64,000 nt of DNA from Mycolicibacterium rutilum. GTDB taxonomy: Bacteria; Actinomycetota; Actinomycetes; Mycobacteriales; Mycobacteriaceae. Below are positions 8,945 through 16,853 of the stretch, piece by piece. Under the pieces are notes generated by a model. That model had not been told where the DNA came from, made no database searches, and saw nothing but the letters and a program-made list of their open reading frames with translations. The DNA is taken from NCBI RefSeq assembly GCF_900108565.1, contig NZ_LT629971.1, positions 3,968,001-4,032,000 of the forward strand. Direction: 5' to 3'. Positions within the stretch are counted from its first letter, which is position 1, and the number at the start of each line of letters is the position of its first letter. The position numbers and the translations under genes were made by a program.

Positions 8945-9279
8945 CAATCCCGGAACTAGCCGGTCGCACCGTGCACTTGCTGATGCAAAGACCATCTCGT
9001 CGTGTGACGATCGCTCAAGCCTAAACCCGCCGCAGCGCCGCCGCGGCGGCTCAGCATCAAATCCACACAAGCCCGACGCCGTGACCAATTGCGCGCTTAA
9101 TGGCACCGACCGTCCGTGCCCATGCAGCACAACGAAAAATTATCGAAAGGCTGTCGGAAACCCAGTGCCGCCGAGGAAGTTGTTCTGCCCGAATTGAGAT
9201 GTTACCGATATGGCTCCCGGCGTCCGCTCCTGATTATGGGCGGGTGTGACACCGTAATCGAGGGACGGCCCTCAAAGCC
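8945..9279. other. Intergenic stretch between convergent genes
   Basis: 335 bp between the ends of the aldo/keto reductase and the small secreted protein. A 14-bp GC palindrome (9037-9050) is present but has no loop or T-run. I see no coding sequence that I can support. Confidence 0.5.
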
Positions 9280-9570
9280 CTAGCACGGAAGGGGAATGCC
9301 AGTGAACATGTCCCTGCCGCAGAAGCCGGGCCTGGGCGGCCCAGGTGGCGTGCCCTCGAGATACAGGTCCATGGGCGCGTTGGGGTCGTACTTGTAGGCC
9401 CAGTAGTACTCGTGGCAGACGCTCATGTCCCAGTCCGGTAATAAGGCGAAGTAATGGTCGCCGGGGCACCAGTTATCGGCCTGCGCGGTACCTGCGCCCA
9501 GCACAACTCCGGCCAGACCCAGGCCGCCTGACATCACTACTGTGGTTACGAATCTCGAGATTCGGTTCAT
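9280..9570 (-). CDS. Small secreted protein with DPNAP/PPGPP motifs
   Basis: 96 residues from ATG 9570, with GAGAGG upstream. A signal peptide (MNRISRFVTTVVMSGGLGLA, ending near ...GTAQA-DNWCP) sends it out of the cytoplasm. The mature part is about 65 residues with four cysteines. It has NWCPG, LLPDWDMSVCHEYYW, YDPNAP and EGTPPGPPRPGFC. The next gene (9845-10270) repeats this motif order, so the two are paralogs. The family appears to be small exported mycobacterial proteins of unknown function, probably stabilised by two disulfides. The frame upstream of 9570 is not needed. Confidence 0.8.
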   Translation of the reverse strand: MNRISRFVTTVVMSGGLGLAGVVLGAGTAQADNWCPGDHYFALLPDWDMSVCHEYYWAYKYDPNAPMDLYLEGTPPGPPRPGFCGRDMFTGIPLPC

Positions 9571-9844
9571 CGTTGCGTTCCTCTCGGGGTGGCGCGGCCT
9601 CATTGGCGTTGCCGGTGCGGTAAGCACAGGCCACGGGTGTGGCTACCGATCCCAACAACTTCAGCGGACTCGTAAGCGCTCAAATGCATTGTCGGCCAAC
9701 GACCGGCTCCCACACATCAGGCGTTTACCTCATATTCGGCCCCAGCAATGTGCCTTGGCACGGTCATCGGGTCGGGGTCTTCCGCGCCGGTGACCGAGGA
9801 CTGCGGCGCAATGAGTCACGTGGTCGCCGAAAATCATCGCCGGA

Positions 9845-10270
9845 CTAGCCGAGCCTCGGCCCCGGCACCCCCGGTGGGCACGGTCCTGGTAGGAACCCGC
9901 CCCAGCACCACCCCGGCGGAAGTGGCGGCGGAGCCGGCTGCGGCGGACCGGGAGGCCGGCCTTCGATCATGACCGGATTAGTCAGCGGAGCGTTGGGGTC
10001 GAACCAGAAGGTATGGCAGGGACCGTTCGTGTCCCAGTGCGGGAGACCCTCCATTCCCGACGCCGGGCACCATATCTGGGCGCAGTTACCAAATGCGTCA
10101 CACCCGAACGGGGGGCCCTCCGGCGGCGCACACCGCGGCGTGTTGACGTCGGCCGGCGAGCACTTGCCTTGGGCCAACGCGGTAGTTGGAGCCAGGGCCA
10201 TAACCGCGAGGTTCAAGGCTCCTGAGATGACAGCCGCGGCCGCAAATCCCGCGACGACGGGTCGGTGCAT
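9845..10270 (-). CDS. Secreted proline-rich protein, paralog of the 9280-9570 product
   Basis: 141 residues from ATG 10270. A signal peptide (MHRPVVAGFAAAAVISGALN, cleavage near ...TTALA-QGKC) is followed by a mature part with eight cysteines. It repeats the layout of its neighbour: IWCPA, GLPHWDTNGPCHTFWFDPNA, EGRPPGPPQP. It adds an N-terminal section with GKCSPADVNTPRC and a Pro/Gly-rich C-terminus. The two genes lie in tandem 274 bp apart and are probably a duplication. Function unknown; an exported cell-wall or extracellular location is the only firm inference. Confidence 0.8.
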   Translation of the reverse strand: MHRPVVAGFAAAAVISGALNLAVMALAPTTALAQGKCSPADVNTPRCAPPEGPPFGCDAFGNCAQIWCPASGMEGLPHWDTNGPCHTFWFDPNAPLTNPVMIEGRPPGPPQPAPPPLPPGWCWGGFLPGPCPPGVPGPRLG

Positions 10271-10359
10271 GGCGGTTTCCTTTCGTCCCGTGCCACCCCG
10301 CTGGCATTGATGAGCGGTGAGTCCGCTACCAGGAAGATTGCCAGCTGACCGGTGGGTAC

Positions 10360-10381
10360 ACATGAGGCTTTCACCTCATGT
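10360..10381 (-). terminator. Hairpin downstream of the 10419-10838 gene
   Basis: ACATGAGG (10360-10367) and CCTCATGT (10374-10381) are exact reverse complements with a 6-nt loop. The stem lies 37 bp past the stop of the secreted-protein gene and before the next minus-strand gene. There is no T-run, so termination is inferred from position only. Confidence 0.45.
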
Positions 10382-10418
10382 TTGCCCCCCGACCGACGTC
10401 ATCCGCGAGGCGAGTCAC

Positions 10419-10838
10419 TCACGCGGGAGTGAACGTGAACCGTGTCTCGCCCACCGGGCCGCTGGTGCCGCAGGGGTTGGGGCCGTTGAGTGTGTAGATG
10501 CCGTTCGTACCGTCGAGGTTGAAGGTGGAGCGGGTGAGCACGTCGACCGGGCGCCCGTCGGGGCAGAACGCGCCGCGGGGAACGAACTGGTCGAGCACGT
10601 ATTGGTTGCCCTGGATGTGCGCCTGGCCTTGGTCGGTGTTCGACGTGAGGTTGAAGATGGAGATGCAGCCGGGGCCGCAGCTGGTTACCCGCACCAGGTT
10701 TTCGGTGACGATTCCGTTGGCCATGGTGCTGCGGTAGTGGTAGTTGCCCGGAGCCAGATCCGCGTGGGCGGGTGCTGCGAGGCCGAGGCTGACGGCGGCG
10801 CAGCCGGTCGCGATCGCGCCGATGATGATGCTCTTCAT
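10419..10838 (-). CDS. Small secreted protein of unknown function
   Basis: 139 residues from ATG 10838. The signal peptide is clear (MKSIIIGAIATGCAAVSLGL, cleavage after AAPAHA). The mature part begins DLAPGNYHYRSTM and has Cys in TSCGPGCISIF, AFCPDG and NPCGTSG, so probably two disulfides. It ends RFTFTPA, a beta-rich layout common in exported mycobacterial proteins of about 14 kDa. It is not related in sequence to the two DPNAP proteins downstream, but it shares their strand and exported location. Confidence 0.8.
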   Translation of the reverse strand: MKSIIIGAIATGCAAVSLGLAAPAHADLAPGNYHYRSTMANGIVTENLVRVTSCGPGCISIFNLTSNTDQGQAHIQGNQYVLDQFVPRGAFCPDGRPVDVLTRSTFNLDGTNGIYTLNGPNPCGTSGPVGETRFTFTPA

Positions 10839-11253
10839 GATGTTCAGTGAATACCGTGCAATCGCCTACCGATCCCAATTCCGCAGAATCAACCCGCGTT
10901 GAGATGCGCGCCTATACCCCCGCGGCCCGGCCAGGACCTTGCCCCTACCCAGAGAACGTCCGTGGTCTCTACGGACGCATTGCGGCGAACTCGATTGACC
11001 TGGAGGGCTATTCGCGGCCACCGGTTAACGTGGCGGTGTTCGCGGATCAGTCCGCGATGCGTTTCGCCCTCACCGACCCCGCCACCGGACGCCCGCCGAA
11101 GACCTGCTGGTCCCTGACGGCGTGCTGGCCAACATCAACCTGAGCGCGACCATCGACTGGCCTGACCTGGCAGTCGCTTTTGGAAGATCGACTGGCATGC
11201 CAGACTTCGAGCTGAGATGCGCGCGCCGTGTTCAGGACTGTCCGCTTCTATGC
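10839..11253. other. Intergenic stretch, possibly with a decayed plus-strand coding remnant
   Basis: 415 bp upstream of the secreted protein and downstream of the DUF3297 gene. A plus-strand frame gives RAYTPAARPGPCPYPENVRG up to about 11100, and a shifted frame then gives EDLLVPDGVLANINLSATID. Together they read like one protein broken by a frameshift, but I do not recognise the family and no start is convincing. Treated as non-coding. Confidence 0.35.
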
Positions 11254-11502
11254 TCAACGGAAATACGGTTCAACCGTGCCAGTCAGCTTGACGACCATGG
11301 GATTCCCGCGACGATCCTTCGCAGTAGGGACTTCAACACGCACCCAACCCTCGGCCACGTTGTATTCGTGAACATTGGTTTTCTCCACGCCGTTGAAGCG
11401 AACACCCACGTCGCGGCGCAGCACCTCTTCGTTATAGAACTCGCTGCGCGGGTCGATGGAGAGGTGATTCGGTGGAATGTCTGTGTTCTGATCTTCGGAC
11501 AT
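11254..11502 (-). CDS. DUF3297 family protein
   Basis: 82 residues, the full family length. The landmarks are LSIDPRSEFYNEEVLRRDVG, VRFNGVEKTNVHEYNVAEGW and the end VVKLTGTVEPYFR, which define DUF3297. These are small cytoplasmic proteins of unknown function found widely in proteobacteria and some actinobacteria. ATG 11502 is the only sensible start. It is a single gene, with a DUF4304 gene 217 bp upstream on the same strand. Confidence 0.85.
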   Translation of the reverse strand: MSEDQNTDIPPNHLSIDPRSEFYNEEVLRRDVGVRFNGVEKTNVHEYNVAEGWVRVEVPTAKDRRGNPMVVKLTGTVEPYFR

Positions 11503-11719
11503 GATGGCCTTCGTTGCATGCTGCGGTAGGTGTTCTCAAAGAATCTACGCGACGCCGCGGTAGTGGGGCGCGGCTGGCCTGAAGGAACTCGTGACCGGAA
11601 CCGGTTGAGTTTATTGGCGCGACTGCGCCGCGTGAACGTCTTGACCCCGACTCCGAACTCGAGCAATGACTCCGCGGGACATATTGCCGGAGAGAATCAT
11701 CACGCCGGCTTGGTCGCCA

Positions 11720-12391
11720 TTACGACCATCCGGCAGAACTCGTGTTGAGAAGCCCTTTCTCTTGCAGCAGTCGCGCCCAACGCCCCGCGGCCATGCTGAT
11801 TTCACGGCTGAATATCGACCAGCGGTCTTGATGTCCGAAGCAATCGTGCAGCGTTGTCACGTACTCGGTCAACGTGTCGATCGCACCAATCACCGCGAGG
11901 TACCGGCAGGTCCTCTCGTATTCGATGAGCAAGTTGTTGTCGACGGCGTATCGCACCAACTGCTCTGTGGTGCTTATCTTCTCCATCTCAGCCAGCACCA
12001 GGTCAAAGCCATCGCAGAGCGCGGTGGCGAACTGCTGCATGTCGGTTCGATGATCGAACCGCACCTCGTACGGCAGATCGGGTACCAATTCTTCCCAGCG
12101 GCGTTGCAGTAGTGAGCCTTTGAGAGGATGCTTCGCTCGCTCGTCTCCAACACACGCATCATCGACCTCAGCTGATCCGATGCCGACATTGACGAAGAAT
12201 CCATGCCACGACATCGTGCCGTTGTGCCAGTTGGGCTGCAGGTGAATCACGTCGTAGAGCGACCCGCGTTTCCGCTCGAACCTCGAGTCGGATATCGCGA
12301 AGCCGCGTGCGTGCAGGAACGGGCCGACATCGGCGGAAACCATCGCCTCGTAAGCCCGTTGTAATGAATCACCGACTGTCCCCTTGCCCAT
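11720..12391 (-). CDS. DUF4304 domain-containing protein
   Basis: 223 residues. The N-terminal half has the DUF4304 pattern: VGPFLHARGFAISDSRFERK, then HLQPNWHNGTMSWHGFFVNV and LQRRWEELVPDLPYEVRF. Such proteins are found singly in accessory regions, and no activity is known. The C-terminal half is helical with scattered Trp and Arg. No signal peptide or membrane segment. It lies between the DUF3297 gene and the VapBC pair, all on the minus strand, in keeping with an accessory region. Confidence 0.75.
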   Translation of the reverse strand: MGKGTVGDSLQRAYEAMVSADVGPFLHARGFAISDSRFERKRGSLYDVIHLQPNWHNGTMSWHGFFVNVGIGSAEVDDACVGDERAKHPLKGSLLQRRWEELVPDLPYEVRFDHRTDMQQFATALCDGFDLVLAEMEKISTTEQLVRYAVDNNLLIEYERTCRYLAVIGAIDTLTEYVTTLHDCFGHQDRWSIFSREISMAAGRWARLLQEKGLLNTSSAGWS

Positions 12392-12564
12392 GACCGAAGA
12401 CTAAGTCACCGACCACGCCCCTTCGTGCGCCAATTTTGACGAGCGCGGGTCTCGCTCGATGGCCCACCGCCGAAGATGTCCGAACCCTCGGCCGATGATC
12501 AGCCGACGTCGGCGACCGGAACGGCGTTATCGCCTTTAGTTGCTGCTCAACATTTCTCACTCGC

Positions 12565-12945
12565 TCAAAGAGCGAAAGGCGGCCGCAGGTTCTTGAACAT
12601 CGGGAAATGCTTCACGTTCATCGTCGCCGGCTGATAACCCTTCACATCCGCGGTTGCAGCAATCAGATAGTCGCCAAGGCCAATGCTGGAATGACTCGCC
12701 CTGTATTGCCGCCTGAAGTCCCCGGCCCGGCGTGCGATGATCTCGGTGGCTGGTTCGGTGCGGAACGCGGCTAGCAGTTGCCACACTTCCCGGCGTTCCG
12801 CACTGCGCATCCCGCCGATCACCTCGGCGATCGACACCACGCTGATCGTTAGAGGCCCCTCCCGTCGAGCTTCGACAAGCCAATCTCGCGCCGCATCCAG
12901 ACCGCGTAGGTGAGCGATGAGGATGTCCGAGTCGACCAGGATCAC
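12565..12945 (-). CDS. vapC: VapC-type PIN-domain ribonuclease toxin
   Basis: 126 residues from GTG 12945, which overlaps the vapB stop as GTGA; a GTG at 12960 is an alternative. PIN-domain acidic residues are D5 (LVDSDILIAHLRG), E41 (SIAEVIGGMRS) and D92 (GLGDYLIAATA), followed by NVKHFPMF. VapC toxins are metal-dependent RNases that cut tRNA or rRNA and are held inactive by VapB. The motif set is complete, so the toxin should be active. Its partner lies directly upstream. Confidence 0.88.
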   Translation of the reverse strand: MILVDSDILIAHLRGLDAARDWLVEARREGPLTISVVSIAEVIGGMRSAERREVWQLLAAFRTEPATEIIARRAGDFRRQYRASHSSIGLGDYLIAATADVKGYQPATMNVKHFPMFKNLRPPFAL

Positions 12946-13199
12946 GAGATGCGGCGCCACATTTGGTCGAGGTGCTCCTCACGGCTGCCGGGACGGCGAT
13001 CGGGCGACTCAACGTCACGCAGTGCACCGAACGATCGGTAAATGGCAGTCAGGTCCCCTTCGAGACTGTCGTCGGCGTTGTTGAGCGCCTTGTCGAGCAG
13101 TTGGCGGATGAGCTCGGCACGCGAAACACCTTGTTGTGCAGCCAACTTATCGAGGCTGGCCGTCTGCTCCTCGTCGAGGTAGATGTTCGTGCGCTTCAT
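12942..13199 (-). CDS. vapB: VapB-type ribbon-helix-helix antitoxin
   Basis: 85 residues from ATG 13199 (MKRTNIYLDEEQTASLDKLA); an ATG at 13211 is possible but adds four residues with no homology. The N-terminal RHH DNA-binding domain (TNIYLDEEQ, then GVSRAELIRQLLDKAL) is followed by an acidic tail that would wrap VapC. It overlaps vapC by four bases, so the pair is translated together. Autoregulation of its own promoter upstream of 13199 is expected from the family but not shown. Confidence 0.88.
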   Translation of the reverse strand: MKRTNIYLDEEQTASLDKLAAQQGVSRAELIRQLLDKALNNADDSLEGDLTAIYRSFGALRDVESPDRRPGSREEHLDQMWRRIS

Positions 13200-13243
13200 A
13201 CACCGGATCATACACCACTGCCTGCGGTGGTAGTCAGGATCGC

Positions 13244-13333
13244 GGATCCCCCACTATCGTGCTGGTCCACGGCGCCTGGTTGAAGTTGTGGTCATGGGAG
13301 AAGCTGATCCCGGCGCCGCGCCGACGTGGCTGG
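13244..13333 (+). pseudogene. N-terminal stump of an alpha/beta hydrolase
   Basis: About 30 codons read GSPTIVLVHGAWLKLWSWEK and then LIPAPRRRGW. This is the first strand, HG oxyanion motif and first helix of an EstC/HNL-like alpha/beta hydrolase. The similarity ends abruptly near 13333, just before the GMC oxidoreductase, and there is no nucleophile elbow or His. It is probably the remainder of a gene removed by a deletion that brought the GMC gene to this site. Confidence 0.7.
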
Positions 13334-13359
13334 GGAGGAACGTGTTGGAAACGAGCCCT

Positions 13360-15030
13360 GTGGCCGAGTTCGACTTCATCATCGTGGGAGCGGGCAGCGC
13401 GGGCTGCCTGCTCGCCAATCGGCTCAGCGCCAACCCCGCTCACCGGGTACTCCTAGTCGAGGCCGGCGGCAGGGACAACTGGTTCTGGATCCGGGTGCCG
13501 GTCGGCTATCTGTACACCATCGCCAACCCCCGCACCGACTGGTGCTTCATGACCGAACCGGATCCAGGGCTGGCCGGGCGCAGCATCATCTACGCGCGGG
13601 GCCGGGTGATCGGCGGCTGCTCCTCGATCAACGCCATGATCCACATGCGCGGACAAGCCAGCGACTACGAGCTGTGGGCGTACGCCACCGGCGACCGACG
13701 CTGGCTCTGGGACGGCCCTGACGGCCAAACCCTGGCGACCTACAAAGAGTTGGAGGACTACTTCGGCGGCGCCGATGACTGGCACGGCGCCGGCGGTGAG
13801 ATCCGGGTCGAGCGACCGCGGGTGCGCTGGAAAATCCTTGACGCGTGGCAGGACGCCGCGGCCGAGCTGGGCATCGAGCCGAAGGAAGAGTTCAACCGCG
13901 GCGACAACTCCGGCAGCGCCTATTTCCACGTCAACCAAAAGCGCGGCCGGCGCTGGTCGATGGCCGACGCGTTCCTGCACCCGATCAGCCGCCGCCCCAA
14001 CCTGACCGTCTACACCCAGACCCAGGCGCTGAAGCTGCTGCTCGACGACCAGGTCCACGACGAGCAACGCCGCGGCGCCTGGACCACCGCGCAGCACCGT
14101 GCCACCGGTGTGCGGTTGCTCAAAGACGGCCAGATCGTCGACGTTCGGGCCCGCAAGGAGGTGATCCTGAGCGCCGGAGCCGTCGGCTCGCCGCATCTGA
14201 TGCAGGTCTCGGGTCTGGGCCCGGCTGAGCTGCTCACCGAGCATCACGTGCCGGTGGCCGTCGACCTGCCGGGCGTGGGCGAAAACCTGCAGGACCATCT
14301 GCAGATTCGCAGCGTCTACCGCATTCGGGGTGCGCGCACCGTCAACACCCTCTACCGGAACTTAATCACCCGGGCGGGCATGGGAATTCAGTATGCGCTG
14401 CTGCGCTCCGGGCCGATGACCATGCCGCCGTCCACCCTCGGGGCATTCGCGAAAAGCGACCCCGACCTGGCCAGCCCCAATCTGGAGTGGCATGTGCAAC
14501 CGCTGTCACTGCCCAAGTTCGGCGAACCTCTGCATCCCTACGGGGCCATCACACCCTCGGTCTGCAACCTGCGACCCACCTCGCGCGGCCACGTGCGGAT
14601 CGTCGACGCGGACCCGCTGACCCACCCGAAGATCTTCTGCAACTACCTGTCCACCGACGCCGACCGCGACATTGCCGTGCGCGGACTGCGGATGACCCGG
14701 CAGATCATGGCGGCGCCGGCGCTGGCCCGCTACCAACCCGAGGAAATGCTTCCCGGGCCGCAACTGGTGAGCGACGACGATCTGCAGCAGGCCGCCCGTG
14801 AACTGGGCACCACCATCTTCCACCCGGTGGGCACCTGCACGATGGGTGCCTTCGACGCGCGCGGTCTGCCCCGGTCAGCCGCCACGGTGCTCGACACCGA
14901 CTGCCGCGTGTTTCGCGTCGCCGGCCTTCGTGTCGTGGATGCCTCGGCGATGCCCACCATCACTTCTGGCAACACCAACGCGCCGGTCATGCTCATCGCC
15001 GAACGCGCAGCCCGGGCGATTCAGGATTGA
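13360..15030 (+). CDS. GMC-family FAD-dependent oxidoreductase
   Basis: 556 residues from GTG 13360 (VAEFDFIIVGAGSAG); in-frame GTG 13342 and ATG 13288 are alternatives but read into the hydrolase stump. FAD-binding GAGSAG is at residues 10-15, and the GMC signatures ARGRVIGGCSSINAMIHMRG and SAGAVGSPHLMQVSGLGP are both present. The C-terminal active-site region has FHPVGTCTMG and GNTNAPVMLIAERAA. Family members oxidise alcohols such as choline, polyethylene glycol or sugars; the substrate is not readable. An SDR gene follows 58 bp downstream and could act on the product. Confidence 0.9.
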   Translation: MAEFDFIIVGAGSAGCLLANRLSANPAHRVLLVEAGGRDNWFWIRVPVGYLYTIANPRTDWCFMTEPDPGLAGRSIIYARGRVIGGCSSINAMIHMRGQASDYELWAYATGDRRWLWDGPDGQTLATYKELEDYFGGADDWHGAGGEIRVERPRVRWKILDAWQDAAAELGIEPKEEFNRGDNSGSAYFHVNQKRGRRWSMADAFLHPISRRPNLTVYTQTQALKLLLDDQVHDEQRRGAWTTAQHRATGVRLLKDGQIVDVRARKEVILSAGAVGSPHLMQVSGLGPAELLTEHHVPVAVDLPGVGENLQDHLQIRSVYRIRGARTVNTLYRNLITRAGMGIQYALLRSGPMTMPPSTLGAFAKSDPDLASPNLEWHVQPLSLPKFGEPLHPYGAITPSVCNLRPTSRGHVRIVDADPLTHPKIFCNYLSTDADRDIAVRGLRMTRQIMAAPALARYQPEEMLPGPQLVSDDDLQQAARELGTTIFHPVGTCTMGAFDARGLPRSAATVLDTDCRVFRVAGLRVVDASAMPTITSGNTNAPVMLIAERAARAIQD

Positions 15031-15088
15031 GTTGCGCTTCTCCCGAGGCCCCCGCAGTGGCCCCCGGCGCCGTGCGTACAGTCGGCGC

Positions 15089-15874
15089 GTGACCGATCCA
15101 GCACCCGCCGCCAATCCCTTCGATCTGACCGGCCACGTCGCGGTCGTCACCGGCGGCGGCTCGGGCATCGGCTTGGGCATGGCCGAGGGACTGGCCCGCG
15201 CGGGTGCCTCCGTCGCCGTCCTCGGCCGTACAGCTTCTCGACTGGACGCCGCCGCCGAGCAGCTCCGAAGCCACGGCCGGCCGGTGCTGCCGCTGGTCTG
15301 CGACGTCACCGACGAAGACGCCACCACCGCTGCGATGGAACGCGTTCGCAGCGAGTTCGGATACCTGGATTCCTGTTTCGCCAACGCCGGGGTGCGCGGT
15401 GCCTTCACGCCGGTGCTGGAGACATCGCTGGAGGCGTTCCGCGAGGTCACGCGCGTCGACCTCGACGGCGTATTCCTCACACTGCGCGAAGCCGCCCGCC
15501 AGATGGTCGAGGCGGGCCGCGGCGGCAGTCTCGTCGCCGTGTCCAGCCTGGGCGCGTTCCAGGGGATGCCGCGACAACCCGCATACGCGGCCTCCAAGGC
15601 CGGCGTCTCCTCACTGATCGACAGTATGGCGGTCGAGCTGGCGCGCCACGGGATCCGCGCCAACACGGTCGCCCCCGGCTGGATCGACACCGACATGATC
15701 TCGGAAGGGCTGCACGACGAACGGTTCCACGCCCGGGTGATGCCGCGGGTTCCGTTGCGCCGCTGGGGATCTCCTGACGACATCGGCGGTGTCGCGGTGT
15801 ATCTCGCCAGTTCGGCGAGCCGCTACCACACGGGTGACACGCTGCGGATCGACGGCGGATACCTCAAGTTCTGA
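15089..15874 (+). CDS. Short-chain dehydrogenase/reductase
   Basis: 261 residues from GTG 15089. Cofactor motif TGGGSGIG at 21-28, NAG in CFANAGVRG, catalytic S152/S153, Y166 and K170 (AYAASKAG), then the classical VAPGWIDTDM. It is a complete classical SDR that should oxidise or reduce an alcohol or ketone with NAD(P). The frame stays open far upstream inside the GMC gene, but homology starts only at FDLTGHVAVVTGG. Co-transcription with the GMC oxidoreductase (58-bp gap) is likely. Confidence 0.9.
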   Translation: MTDPAPAANPFDLTGHVAVVTGGGSGIGLGMAEGLARAGASVAVLGRTASRLDAAAEQLRSHGRPVLPLVCDVTDEDATTAAMERVRSEFGYLDSCFANAGVRGAFTPVLETSLEAFREVTRVDLDGVFLTLREAARQMVEAGRGGSLVAVSSLGAFQGMPRQPAYAASKAGVSSLIDSMAVELARHGIRANTVAPGWIDTDMISEGLHDERFHARVMPRVPLRRWGSPDDIGGVAVYLASSASRYHTGDTLRIDGGYLKF

Positions 15875-15890
15875 TCCGCAGCTTGAGTCG

Positions 15891-16031
15891 CTAATCGTCG
15901 TCGTCGCGGTGCGCGGCCTCGATCACCTCGGGCGGTACCGGCTTCTGCAGCCAGGCCCGCATCCGGAACAGGCCACCGGCGATCGTGCCGACGGCGAGCA
16001 CCGCGATGACGATCCAGAAGACGGTCGACAT
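15891..16031 (-). CDS. Small single-pass membrane protein
   Basis: 46 residues from ATG 16031. One hydrophobic helix at the N-terminus (STVFWIVIAVLAVGTIAGGL) is followed by a short charged tail FRMRAWLQKPVPPEVIEAAH and an acidic end RDDDD. Function unknown. It is divergent from the TetR gene and shares with it the intergenic region containing the palindrome at 16101-16122, so it may belong to the same regulon. The compact start and the conserved-looking tail make it more likely real than chance. Confidence 0.6.
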   Translation of the reverse strand: MSTVFWIVIAVLAVGTIAGGLFRMRAWLQKPVPPEVIEAAHRDDDD

Positions 16032-16100
16032 GCCGCCATTGTCGCGCTCACCTCGAACGCCCGCGGCAATACGCGCGGTAGAAAAGCGCATGAAACCAGT

Positions 16101-16122
16101 ATCCGGAATAATTCATCCGTAT
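16101..16122. promoter_or_regulatory. 22-bp palindrome, probable TetR operator
   Basis: The sequence has the pattern ATnCGGAnnAATTnnTCCGnAT, an inverted repeat centred on AATT with 16 of 22 positions symmetric. It lies between the divergent small membrane protein gene (start 16031) and the TetR gene (start 16245). TetR proteins usually bind such sites in their own promoter. Binding is inferred. Confidence 0.5.
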
Positions 16123-16244
16123 ATTGAAGTTGGTGGTAGGTAGGCTCCGCAATAGATCGTGGATATAGCGGCAGCGGAGCCGGGCGCTTCCGCATAGAAG
16201 CAGAAGACTGGCGTCCAATTTTTTGAGCGAAGGATGGTGCTGTC

Positions 16245-16853
16245 GTGACGGTGGAATCCGTCCAGGATGAGGGCGCGCGACCGTTGCGCCGCGACGCGGC
16301 CGAGAATCGCAAACGGGTCCTCGCCGCGGCCGTCGCACTGTTCGCCCGGCAAGGACGCGACGTGTCGATGGCCACGATCGCCGAGGAAGCCGGCGTCGGC
16401 GTCGGGACGCTGTACAGGCGGTACCCCACACGCGAACTGTTGATGGATGCGCTCACGGAGCGCTCGTTCGAGATGGTGCATGCCGTGATCGAACGAGCCG
16501 GCAACGCGGACGCTCCGGGTATCAGCCGACTCGAGATGTTCTATGACGCCACCATCGCGCATCGTCAGGAGCTGGTGCTCCCCCTGCACGGCGGGCCGCA
16601 GAACCTCAGCGCGGCAGCACAAACCACCCGACAGCAGATCTGGGATATCGCTGAGATGATTCTCGAGCAAGGTCGACGGGACCACACCATCCGCGACGAT
16701 GTCACCGCCGCCGACGTGATCGGATTCGGCGCACTGCTGGCACACACGCTGTCGACCGATCGCACCTGGGTGGCCGTTCTGCACCGGCAGAAGCAAATCT
16801 ATCTCGCCGGCCTTGCGCCACGCCCGTCCGAGCTGAAGGAACTGCCGAAATGA
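16245..16853 (+). CDS. TetR-family transcriptional regulator
   Basis: 202 residues from GTG 16245. The N-terminal helix-turn-helix is complete (RKRVLAAAVALFARQGRDVS, then ATIAEEAGVGVGTLYRRYPT). The C-terminal ligand domain is variable. ATGA overlap with the NmrA-like gene and a further overlap with the FAD oxidase put the three genes in one operon, so it probably represses this operon and responds to a substrate of the two enzymes. The palindrome at 16101-16122 is a candidate operator. Confidence 0.9.
   Translation: MTVESVQDEGARPLRRDAAENRKRVLAAAVALFARQGRDVSMATIAEEAGVGVGTLYRRYPTRELLMDALTERSFEMVHAVIERAGNADAPGISRLEMFYDATIAHRQELVLPLHGGPQNLSAAAQTTRQQIWDIAEMILEQGRRDHTIRDDVTAADVIGFGALLAHTLSTDRTWVAVLHRQKQIYLAGLAPRPSELKELPK

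Noticed and set aside
9037..9050. 14-bp GC palindrome between convergent genes
   Set aside because: Cannot form a hairpin with a normal loop and has no T-run, so I do not call it a terminator.
14798..15088. Upstream extension of the SDR at 15089
   Set aside because: Overlaps the GMC coding sequence in another frame and lacks homology; GTG 15089 starts the conserved SDR sequence.
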